Assembly: GCA_938031175.1 (NCBI GenBank)
Contig: CALHGZ010000008.1
Coordinates: 1 to 64,000, forward strand
Reading direction: 5' to 3'
Source: Candidatus Kapaibacterium sp.
GTDB lineage: Bacteria; Bacteroidota; Ignavibacteria; Kapaibacteriales; UBA2268
Length of the DNA: 64,000 nt
Within the stretch, counting starts at the first letter, position 1. Each line of letters begins with the position of its first letter. Made by a program: the position numbers and the translations under genes. A model generated the notes under the pieces. That model was not told the origin of the DNA and searched no databases. It saw nothing but the letters and a program-made list of their open reading frames with translations. Positions 56,426-64,000 of the stretch are shown here, one piece after another.

Positions 56426-57295
56426 TCAAATTAATCTATCTAAAGAAATAAGTACAACCGTCAATAAAACATAAAAATTCACCATTCTGAAAGCAAATGA
56501 ATAATTTGGAACTTTTGAAAATTGATCAAGTAATTCCTTGGTTCGCCAAATAAGCCAAAATCCTGCTAACACGAGTGAAATAAATATTACAGGATTGTTA
56601 ATATCATTAAATATTATAATTAATATACAACTCAGTACCAGTGCTATTATCCAAACAAATGTTATGCGGCTGGATTTACTGCTGTTGAATATATCAGTTA
56701 AAACGGGAAAACCAGCTCGCTTATAATCTTCTTCATAAATCAGCATAAGAAGCCAAAAATGCGGTACTTGCCAAATAAAGATGAATAAATTGAAAATTAA
56801 TAAGTGCAAGTCCAAAAGATTACCACCGGCAGCAATCCAGCCAATTGCAGGAGGAATTGTTCCGACTAAGGCACCAGGGATAACAGCAAAGGCGGTTTTC
56901 TTTTTCAAAGGAGTGTAAAAAAGATTATACCAAATTATTGCAAATATTCCTAATAAAAATACTGAAAAATTACCGGTTAAATATAAAAGTAAAAGTCCGG
57001 CTATAGTTAATGTCAATGCGATTATGAATCCGGTCAAAGGAGTGATTCTCTTTGAAGGAAGTGGTCTGAAACGTGTCCTGTTCATAATTGCATCTGTCCT
57101 TATTTCCTGGTATTGATTGAAAGCAGAAAGACCTGAAGATAAGATGTAAACACCCATTATAGGCAATAACATATTATATGATAATGCCCCTGAATAAAGG
57201 ATATAAGCAACTGAAGAAGAGATTGCGATAAAAAATGTTATTTTAAATTTCGTTAAATCCCTAATAATACTAATATAGTCACTAAAAGTTTTCAT
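56426..57295 (-). CDS. ctaB: Protoheme IX farnesyltransferase
   Basis: UbiA family; NQYQEIRTDAIMNRTRFRPLPSKRITPLTG; IPGALVGTIPPAIGWIAAGG; WQVPHFWLLMLIYEEDYKRAGFPVL. Confidence 0.95.
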   Translation of the reverse strand: MKTFSDYISIIRDLTKFKITFFIAISSSVAYILYSGALSYNMLLPIMGVYILSSGLSAFNQYQEIRTDAIMNRTRFRPLPSKRITPLTGFIIALTLTIAGLLLLYLTGNFSVFLLGIFAIIWYNLFYTPLKKKTAFAVIPGALVGTIPPAIGWIAAGGNLLDLHLLIFNLFIFIWQVPHFWLLMLIYEEDYKRAGFPVLTDIFNSSKSSRITFVWIIALVLSCILIIIFNDINNPVIFISLVLAGFWLIWRTKELLDQFSKVPNYSFAFRMVNFYVLLTVVLISLDRLI

Positions 57296-57302
57296 CTTAT
57301 GT

Positions 57303-57971
57303 TCAATTTGCTGAAATATTTGTTCCTGTTTTCACAGTATCGGCTGGAGCTGATTCTTTCGATTCCATCCCTTCATTAAGCCATTTTTCAAATTCATCTT
57401 TCGGCAAAACATGCAATTTAGTGTACATATATGCATGATTTAAACCACAATATTCAGCACAAGCAATATCAAAAGACCCAGTTTTTATAGGCTGAAGTAT
57501 CATATAAGTTGTTCTGCCTTGAAGAACATCCTCCTTCAACCGGAATGCAGGTATATATAAACTATGGTTTACATCAATTGAAGTCATTTCGAGTTTTGTA
57601 GTTTCATCAACTGGGATATATAAAGTATCAGTTTTTTTACCATTCGGGTATTCAAAATTCCATTTCCACATCTGAGCTTTGACTTTTACAGTAAGCGCTA
57701 AATCAGCTACATTTCTTAACTCATAGAAATCAACGTATCCATACCAAAACATACTCAATACAATTACAAGCGGAACAGCAATCCAAATCACTTCCAAAGC
57801 GACATTTCCTTCGATTTGTTTAGCTTTGGGATGCCTTTTCCTGTTGTATTTAATTACAAAGTAAATCATTGCTGCCGTAATTCCTAAAAGCAGAATAACA
57901 GAAACTGATATGATATAAATCATTACCATATCAACCGATTCAGCATAAGCTGATGCTGAGGATAACATCAT
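57303..57971 (-). CDS. coxB: Cytochrome c oxidase subunit II (CuA)
   Basis: VIWIAVPLVIVLSMFWYG; QMWKWNFEYPNGKKTDTLYIPV; CAEYCGLNHAYMYTKLHV CuA site. Confidence 0.95.
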   Translation of the reverse strand: MMLSSASAYAESVDMVMIYIISVSVILLLGITAAMIYFVIKYNRKRHPKAKQIEGNVALEVIWIAVPLVIVLSMFWYGYVDFYELRNVADLALTVKVKAQMWKWNFEYPNGKKTDTLYIPVDETTKLEMTSIDVNHSLYIPAFRLKEDVLQGRTTYMILQPIKTGSFDIACAEYCGLNHAYMYTKLHVLPKDEFEKWLNEGMESKESAPADTVKTGTNISAN

Positions 57972-57979
57972 AGTTCTCC

Positions 57980-58291
57980 TTATCTATAAAATACGTCAAA
58001 TCCCATTAATACAAATACAATAACCAGTACCAAAAGTGCTATGGCAAGAAAAACCTTAAAAATCGGTTCATCATATTTAATGTGCATAAAAATCATAATT
58101 ACAAGTGCTGATTTAATCGCAGCAATCAAAAGAGCTGTGAATAGTGTGAAGTTTCCAAGGTCGAGCCCTGCAACAGCAACCGTTAAGATTGCAAGTGATA
58201 GTAAAGCAAGCCAGCTTAAGACATAAGTACCATAACCGATTAAATGTGATTTCTCGTGTTCATTTTTATCTGTTGCCATATTCTGCCTCAA
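57980..58291 (-). CDS. Cytochrome c oxidase subunit IV family (CtaF/CoxD-like)
   Basis: Three-TM small protein between subunits II and III; IAAIKSALVIMIFMHIKYDEPIFKVFLAIALLVLVI. Confidence 0.85.
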   Translation of the reverse strand: MRQNMATDKNEHEKSHLIGYGTYVLSWLALLSLAILTVAVAGLDLGNFTLFTALLIAAIKSALVIMIFMHIKYDEPIFKVFLAIALLVLVIVFVLMGFDVFYR

Positions 58292-58935
58292 TGTAATAAA
58301 TAGAATAATGGAAAGAGAAATATCCAGATTAAATCAACTAGGTGCCAATATAATCCTGAGTTCTCTAATTTCATATAATTGTCTGCGGTAATTTTATTCC
58401 TTGCTACAAATACAAGCATAAACAATAATACTACTATTCCGATTAATACGTGCAAACCGTGAAGACCAGTCATAGCATAATACAAACCAAAAAAGATTAT
58501 TTCACCATTACTTTTTTCAGCTAATTCAGTGGCTCCAGGATATATTCCGTGATGAAATTTAGCACTCCATTCAAAGTATTTATTTACAAGAAATGCAAGA
58601 GCCAATGAAATTGTAGCTATTATAAATATCAGTGATAATGTCTTTTTATTTCTTTGAATTGCTGCAATGGATAATGCCATTGTTAAACTACTTGTCAGAA
58701 GTATTAATGTATTTACAGTTCCAAGAGCCATATCAAGTTCTTTGGCTGAAATTTGGAATTCAAATGTATATTCAAGTCTATAAGCCATATAAAGCAAAAA
58801 CATCCCACCAAAAAGCAATACCTCAGTAAAAAGGAATAGCCACATACCAAGTTTTGCTCCAACATCATCTCTATGTATGTGAGCATGACCTCCTGTTAAA
58901 TGTTCAGTATTTTGTAGCTCACTTGCTGTGCTCAT
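58288..58935 (-). CDS. coxC: Cytochrome c oxidase subunit III
   Basis: KLGMWLFLFTEVLLFGGMFLLYMAYR; FGLYYAMTGLHGLHVLIGIVVL; GLYWHLVDLIWIFLFPLFYLLH. Start refined to ATG 58935, overlapping coxA by 17 bp. Confidence 0.95.
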   Translation of the reverse strand: MSTASELQNTEHLTGGHAHIHRDDVGAKLGMWLFLFTEVLLFGGMFLLYMAYRLEYTFEFQISAKELDMALGTVNTLILLTSSLTMALSIAAIQRNKKTLSLIFIIATISLALAFLVNKYFEWSAKFHHGIYPGATELAEKSNGEIIFFGLYYAMTGLHGLHVLIGIVVLLFMLVFVARNKITADNYMKLENSGLYWHLVDLIWIFLFPLFYLLH

Positions 58936-60571
58936 ATTCCACCTTTTCTTCTTCGTAATAATGATAATCATAAGGTCCGTGCTTGATTTCAGGTATTTCC
59001 CTGAAATTCTCAAGTGGCGGAGGTGATGGCACCTGCCATTCCAAAGTTAAACCTCCCCAGGGATTCATTGGTGCATTTTTTGGCCCTCTCACTGCTTTAA
59101 TTAAGTTAATGATCATAATTGTCAATCCAGCTATTAAGACCCAAGAACCTATAGTGGAGAGGATATGCAATCCTGCGTATTCAGGTAAGTAATCGTAATA
59201 TCTTCGCGGCATTCCCATATATCCTAAGATGAACATTGGGAAATATAGCATATTAAATCCTACAAACATTATACCGACAGCTATTTTAGCCCATTTCTCA
59301 TTATACATTTTCCCGAACATTTTAGGGAACCAATAATGAATTGCAGCAAAAAATATGAATATTGTACCGCCAAACATTACATAGTGAAAATGGCCCGGAA
59401 CAAAATATGTATCATGGACATGGATATCAGTTGCAATTGAGCCAAGTACAAGTCCTGTTAAACCACCAATTGAAAATAGAAATATAAATGCTAATACATA
59501 TATTAATGGAGTGCCCAAATCAATAGAACCTTTATAGAGTGTTGCAACCCAATTGAAAACTTTGACTCCGCTTGGAATGGCAACAATAAATGTCAAAAAT
59601 GAGAATATCCAGCGCGAAGTATCGCTCATTCCACTTGTAAACATATGATGTCCCCAAACAAGATAGCCGATTATTGCTATTGATAAACTCGAGAAAGCAA
59701 TTGCTTTATAGCCAAATATTGTACGCCTTGCAAAGGTTGGAATAATTTCAGAAACAACACCCATTGCAGGCAAAATCATAATATAAACAGCTGGATGTGA
59801 GTAAATCCAGAATAAATGCTGGAACAATATAGGATCGCCACCAAGAGTTGGATCGAATATCCCAACATAGAACAATCGTTCCAACATCACTAATATAATA
59901 GTTATTCCCACAACAGGGGTTGCAACCACTTGAATCCAAGCCGTTGAATAAATAGCCCAAACAAATAAAGGCATCTTGAAAAACGTCATTCCGGGAGCCC
60001 TGAGGCGATGAACTGTTGTTACAAAATTCAAACCTGTTAATATAGAGGAAAATCCAAGTATGAAAGCTCCCAACAAAGGCAAGATAACATTAGTGCTTGT
60101 ATATCTACTACTGTATGGTATGTAGAATGTCCATCCAGTGTCTATTGGACCACCGCTTAAAAAGAGGGAGCTTAGTGCAAAAATAGCTCCTATTAGATAA
60201 AGCCACCAGGATAGAAGATTCAATCTCGGAAAAGCTACATCTTTAGCACCAATTTGAATTGGAAGAAAAAAGTTTCCAAAAACAGCTGGAATACCCGGTA
60301 TGATAACTAAAAAAATCATGATGATGCCATGCAAAGTAAAAAGTGCATTGTAAGTTTGGGCATCCACAATAGTTTTACCTTGGCTAAGCATTTCAAATCT
60401 CATCAAAAAGCCAAGAAGAACACCAACGACAAAGAATGTAGTTAGAGAAACCAAATATAAGATTCCAATTCTCTTATGATCTGTAGAGAGAATCCATGCT
60501 AAAATGCCTTTATGTTTGCCTTTATATTCAAGATAATCTACACTATTGACATCTAATACTTGACTATTCAT
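58919..60571 (-). CDS. coxA: Cytochrome c oxidase subunit I, A2-type
   Basis: FTLHGIIMIFLVIIPGIPAVFGNFF; HLFWIYSHPAVYIMILPAMGVVSEI; VWGHHMFTSG; HDTYFVPGHFHYVMFGG. Confidence 0.97.
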   Translation of the reverse strand: MNSQVLDVNSVDYLEYKGKHKGILAWILSTDHKRIGILYLVSLTTFFVVGVLLGFLMRFEMLSQGKTIVDAQTYNALFTLHGIIMIFLVIIPGIPAVFGNFFLPIQIGAKDVAFPRLNLLSWWLYLIGAIFALSSLFLSGGPIDTGWTFYIPYSSRYTSTNVILPLLGAFILGFSSILTGLNFVTTVHRLRAPGMTFFKMPLFVWAIYSTAWIQVVATPVVGITIILVMLERLFYVGIFDPTLGGDPILFQHLFWIYSHPAVYIMILPAMGVVSEIIPTFARRTIFGYKAIAFSSLSIAIIGYLVWGHHMFTSGMSDTSRWIFSFLTFIVAIPSGVKVFNWVATLYKGSIDLGTPLIYVLAFIFLFSIGGLTGLVLGSIATDIHVHDTYFVPGHFHYVMFGGTIFIFFAAIHYWFPKMFGKMYNEKWAKIAVGIMFVGFNMLYFPMFILGYMGMPRRYYDYLPEYAGLHILSTIGSWVLIAGLTIMIINLIKAVRGPKNAPMNPWGGLTLEWQVPSPPPLENFREIPEIKHGPYDYHYYEEEKVEYEHSK

Positions 60572-60572
60572 T

Positions 60573-61349
60573 TTAATCTCCCTTATTTTGCTTATTTTTT
60601 CTTCCTTTAATTAAAAGTATGGCGAAAAAAGCCCCGATAGCTAAAAATATTACTACACCTGCAACACGGGTAAAATTAAAAACATATTTTCTACCCTCGG
60701 GGTCATAGCTATAGCAATATTGTAATATTTTACTGATCGTTGGATTCCATTTGTTCTGACTTGCTTCGATTACTGCCATTTTTAAATCGAAAGGTAGAAA
60801 TTGTGTACCTAATAAATAGCGTGATATTTTCCCCTGAGGTGAGATAACTATTAAAGTAGCCGAATGAATGTAATCATCTTTACCATCGGACTTGAAATAA
60901 AATCCAGCTTGGTCAGTTATTTTTTGAATTGTCAAGCTATCGCTTGTAAGGAATTTCCAATCTTCGGAATTAATCTTACGTTTAATACCTGATAAATATT
61001 GCTTCTGCCATTTTTTTGCCTTATCAGGTCCTTCTCTATGATCAAAACTAATGGACAATATTCTGTAATCTTTACCTGGTACTATATCAGAACGGTCAAT
61101 TACCTCTGCAAGTCCTGTTTGAAGCGGACTGCAAATTCCCGGGCAATGAAAATATACAAAGGCAATTACTATTGGTTTATCTGCAAGCTCTTTTAGTGTT
61201 ATATCTTTACCATCTTCATCTATAAATTTTAAGTTCAAATCTATAGTTTGCCCTAACTTTTCCAAAATACCAACTTCTGGAGCTTTCTCGTTGGCATAAC
61301 TGAAATTATATAAGTTTAAGAAAATTATGAAAAAGTATAAAATTAACAT
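60573..61349 (-). CDS. SCO1/SenC-family copper chaperone
   Basis: PIVIAFVYFHCPGICSPLQTGLAEVI (CxxxC); YIHSATLIVISPQGKISRYL; C-terminal TM. Confidence 0.92.
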   Translation of the reverse strand: MLILYFFIIFLNLYNFSYANEKAPEVGILEKLGQTIDLNLKFIDEDGKDITLKELADKPIVIAFVYFHCPGICSPLQTGLAEVIDRSDIVPGKDYRILSISFDHREGPDKAKKWQKQYLSGIKRKINSEDWKFLTSDSLTIQKITDQAGFYFKSDGKDDYIHSATLIVISPQGKISRYLLGTQFLPFDLKMAVIEASQNKWNPTISKILQYCYSYDPEGRKYVFNFTRVAGVVIFLAIGAFFAILLIKGRKNKQNKGD

Positions 61350-61443
61350 GCCTTAAAATATTAATTTGTTTTACAAATTTAAATGTTTAGACGAATAATT
61401 AAACAAACAAATTTATCAAAACTAAATTGATTATTAATTTTAA

Positions 61444-62382
61444 CTAATTTATTGATTTTAAAAATTCGAATAACTGTTCTTTCTCCTTTGTACTTAAATT
61501 CAGAGCAGTTGTTTTAATCGCATTCGATTGCACTAACCTATTTAAATATGCCTCAAAATTGGAAAATTCATTCATCCATTCCGAATTTTTAATAAAAGCA
61601 TAGTAAGTTAATTCATAATCAAAGGCTATTTTCCTAAAAATCTCGGCTACAGCTTGATTATCATCCAAAAATGTATTTATTTTTGAAGCTTTTTTATTCA
61701 ATTCTTGATTTTCATTTGATAATTTTATCATAGCTAATGCCACTGGAATTTGATTTTCGGAGAATTTCCCTTCCGACAATCTATATTCAATATCTAATTG
61801 TTTTAATTCATCTTCAGTATCAATCGGATAATCCGCTGAAAAGGTCCTGATGTAATGTATTATTGCAAATCTTTCCTTAATTGGTAAGTATTCATAGGCG
61901 ACCATTGCCGTACCAGGTATTCCTTCTTCAAGTGTCTTATATAACTGTGAAATTTTTCTTCCATTTTTCCAACCATCTGAAGACTGCAAATTCCTTGGAG
62001 CTGGATTTAACCCGGCACCTGCTATTCCATCGCCTTTGCCTTCTGCTCCGTGACAGGAAGCACAATTGGATTCGTAAAGTGTCTTACCTTGAGCTATTAG
62101 TTCATCATTAGGTTTCGAAAGCAACTTAACATCGACTCCTTCGAGTTTAATTCCCTTCTTCTTGGCAATATCTTTAAAAGGCTCGGCAAATTTACCTTCA
62201 GGCGGTACTTTATTAGCAGTTAAAACTGGTAAGCTATCTATATAAAATAAACCGCCGATAATCACAAAAATTATAAAAAATATGTAAACAATTCCAAACC
62301 AACGTATCGGAGTTTTTATTACTGCTTTGAAATTTATTTCGTCTTCGTATTTATGATTGTTCCCCATATTCATATACTTCAA
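61444..62382 (-). CDS. Membrane-anchored cytochrome c associated with ACIII/oxidase
   Basis: N-terminal TM; GKTLYESNCASCHGAEGKGDGIAGAGLNPAPRNLQSSDGWKNGRKISQLYKTLEEGIPGTAM. Confidence 0.9.
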   Translation of the reverse strand: MKYMNMGNNHKYEDEINFKAVIKTPIRWFGIVYIFFIIFVIIGGLFYIDSLPVLTANKVPPEGKFAEPFKDIAKKKGIKLEGVDVKLLSKPNDELIAQGKTLYESNCASCHGAEGKGDGIAGAGLNPAPRNLQSSDGWKNGRKISQLYKTLEEGIPGTAMVAYEYLPIKERFAIIHYIRTFSADYPIDTEDELKQLDIEYRLSEGKFSENQIPVALAMIKLSNENQELNKKASKINTFLDDNQAVAEIFRKIAFDYELTYYAFIKNSEWMNEFSNFEAYLNRLVQSNAIKTTALNLSTKEKEQLFEFLKSIN

Positions 62383-62398
62383 TAATTTTCAATTCATT

Positions 62399-63589
62399 TT
62401 ATAATCGGAATTCCATAGCTCGTTTTAATTTCGGATCTCCAATCGGTATTAAATTTCTATTCTTGGCAGCAAGATTAAATACTACAATAATGAGACCAGT
62501 TGCTAAAATTATAACACCGAGTTCAATCCAACCAAAAATTGCATTGTCTTTACTGTAATTGGGTGCTATAAGCCAATATAAATCATAAAAATGTGCGGCA
62601 AGTACCCAAATTGATACAAATTTTAATCGCCTAGGATTTTTCTTTGATGTCTGAGATACTAACAATGCATAAGGAATAATAAATCTTACAAATATTAAAC
62701 CAATTGAAACATATAGCCAGCTACCTTCTCCGCGTTGAATATACCAAAAAGTCTCTTCGGGTAAATTCGCATACCAAATTAACATAAATTGACTAAAAGC
62801 AATGTATGCCCAGAAATTCGAAAAGGCAAACATTAAAGCACCTAAACTGTAGTAATGGTCTTCTGTTATGCCCTTAGGGAGATAACCAGCTTCATTTAAG
62901 ATTACTGAAAACAATGTAACTACTGCAAGTGCTGCAAGTACACTACCGGAAAAATAATAAACACCAAAAATTGTAGAATACCAATGAGGCTCCAAACTCA
63001 TTAGCCAATCGAGTGCAATAATTGTCATTGATACTGCAAAAAACAGCATGAATATAGCTGAAAATTTTATATTTTGAGTGGTAAATTTCTGATCTTTGCT
63101 CAAATCCTGCTTTTGAGAACGACTTGTAAATATCCAGTAAAACAAAGACATCAAAATAAATATAACTATAAATCTCACCACAAAAAATGTCTCATTTAAA
63201 TATGGTCTTTTACCTGCTAAAATTGGATCACTTTCGATTGCTTCCAAGTGCGTCCAATGGAATGGTGTATGCAAATCTAATAGAACGGGAAGTGCAAGTA
63301 TAGGTAAAATAAGAACCAAAGATGCTAAAAATTCTGTGATACGTCTAAAAGGTACGCTCCAAACAGCTCCAGCTAAATATTCAAGTGCTATTAGAAATAT
63401 TGAACAAAGAGAGATACTTGCAACAAATGAAAATAGCAATATAATATTGAACGATGCTCTGACATAGTCAACCGAATAGGCAATTGCTAAAAGAGCAATT
63501 CCAATTACAGTAAGTATTATACCGATTGTGAATACTTTACCTGGAAGAGGTTTTTTCGAATATTCCAAAGTGTAATCCGTGTTACTCAT
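62399..63589 (-). CDS. Alternative complex III quinone-binding-like membrane subunit (ActF-like)
   Basis: 396-aa polytopic protein between two c-type cytochromes; TLEAIESDPILAGKRPYLNETFFVVRFIVIF-like region, FSNFWAYIAFSQFMLIWYANLPEETFWYIQRGEGSWLYVS. Confidence 0.85.
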   Translation of the reverse strand: MSNTDYTLEYSKKPLPGKVFTIGIILTVIGIALLAIAYSVDYVRASFNIILLFSFVASISLCSIFLIALEYLAGAVWSVPFRRITEFLASLVLILPILALPVLLDLHTPFHWTHLEAIESDPILAGKRPYLNETFFVVRFIVIFILMSLFYWIFTSRSQKQDLSKDQKFTTQNIKFSAIFMLFFAVSMTIIALDWLMSLEPHWYSTIFGVYYFSGSVLAALAVVTLFSVILNEAGYLPKGITEDHYYSLGALMFAFSNFWAYIAFSQFMLIWYANLPEETFWYIQRGEGSWLYVSIGLIFVRFIIPYALLVSQTSKKNPRRLKFVSIWVLAAHFYDLYWLIAPNYSKDNAIFGWIELGVIILATGLIIVVFNLAAKNRNLIPIGDPKLKRAMEFRL

Positions 63590-64000
63590 TTAAATCTTCC
63601 TCCCGGGCATTTAAAGCTCTTTGCAAAGCCCTTATGTAATTAACAATTTGCCATCTTTCGATTGGTTCCAATTGGGATGCATATGATGGCATAATATTTT
63701 GCCCAACTGTTATAACGTGATATATTTGTCCGTCGGTCCAATTTCTGAGCTTATCAGAATGTAAGCTTGGTGGATTTGGAAATTGATTATTCAGACGGCT
63801 GTCACCTTTGCCAAAATATCCGTGACAGGGACTACAAAAGGTATTGTAATGCTCTTTCCCTTTTTTTAGATGATATTCATTCATCAATACTGGATTTATA
63901 AGATTTTTTGCCATTGTATCAGGCAATCCACTATAAACATATGGAAAATTCCCTCTCGAAACAGTGCCGGGGACAGGTGTTCGCATACCAAAACCATCAC
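63582..64000 (-). CDS. Alternative complex III cytochrome c subunit (ActE-like), N-terminus truncated by the window edge
   Basis: MRTPVPGTVSRGNFPY; HYNTFCSPCHGYFGKGDSRLNNQFPNPPSLHSDKLRNWTDGQIYHVITVGQNIMPSYASQL. The frame stays open to position 64000. Confidence 0.85.
   Translation of the reverse strand, partial: DGFGMRTPVPGTVSRGNFPYVYSGLPDTMAKNLINPVLMNEYHLKKGKEHYNTFCSPCHGYFGKGDSRLNNQFPNPPSLHSDKLRNWTDGQIYHVITVGQNIMPSYASQLEPIERWQIVNYIRALQRALNAREEDLNE

Noticed and set aside
58936-59013. Long 95-bp overlap of coxC with coxA
   Set aside because: The upstream N-terminal extension is not typical; ATG 58935 (MSTASELQNTEHL) leaves only a 17-bp overlap.
1-64000. tRNA/rRNA genes, insertion sequences, prophage or defence island
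   Set aside because: No GC-rich structured intergenic segments, transposase, integrase or nuclease-defence gene was recognised; intergenic gaps are short and AT-rich.

Overview
The window is an AT-rich bacterial chromosome segment. Gene content (T9SS/FlgD-like C-terminal domain, TonB receptor plus DUF4249, DUF2141, alternative complex III with an A2-type oxidase) suggests the Bacteroidota/Ignavibacteria/Kapabacteria neighbourhood; this is inferred from gene content only. It is densely coding and mostly housekeeping or energy metabolism. I found no tRNA, rRNA, CRISPR array, transposase or prophage. Main blocks: (1) 1-3620, minus strand: a large edge-truncated tail-fibre-like surface protein that is absent from the supplied ORF track (I read the frame open from 2974 to 1), preceded by a small T9SS-domain-like protein. 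(2) 4101-19437: rsmB, HAD hydrolase, DnaQ-UvrC-like fusion, TonB receptor/DUF4249, Pgi/Pmi, rpsU, dCMP deaminase, PAP2/ArnT-like, CDF, PduO-type adenosyltransferase, YmdB-like, asd. (3) 19480-33405, minus strand: an anaerobic redox island with a KorAB-like 2-oxoacid:ferredoxin oxidoreductase, a DHOD-like protein, NifJ, ferritin and a trimeric [FeFe]-hydrogenase (HydABC/Hnd-like) bracketed by a membrane histidine kinase and a lone receiver protein. (4) 33589-52477: acyl-CoA carboxylase beta, HpnE-like, PPDK with Lys-rich tails, MltB-like, GH13, UvrC, TopA, GT2, LptE-like, MBL hydrolase, thiolase. (5) 52546-64000, minus strand: an aerobic respiratory island with CydAB, an unusual polytopic membrane protein with a C-terminal cytochrome c domain, CtaB, an A2-type heme-copper oxidase, SCO, cytochrome c and alternative complex III subunits. 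No wholly new system can be proven from sequence alone. The best leads are the membrane-cytochrome protein at 55059-56402, the hydrogenase/two-component locus, the decapeptide-repeat fibre protein, the hairpin overlapping the cydA leader and the terminator-like hairpin directly before korA.
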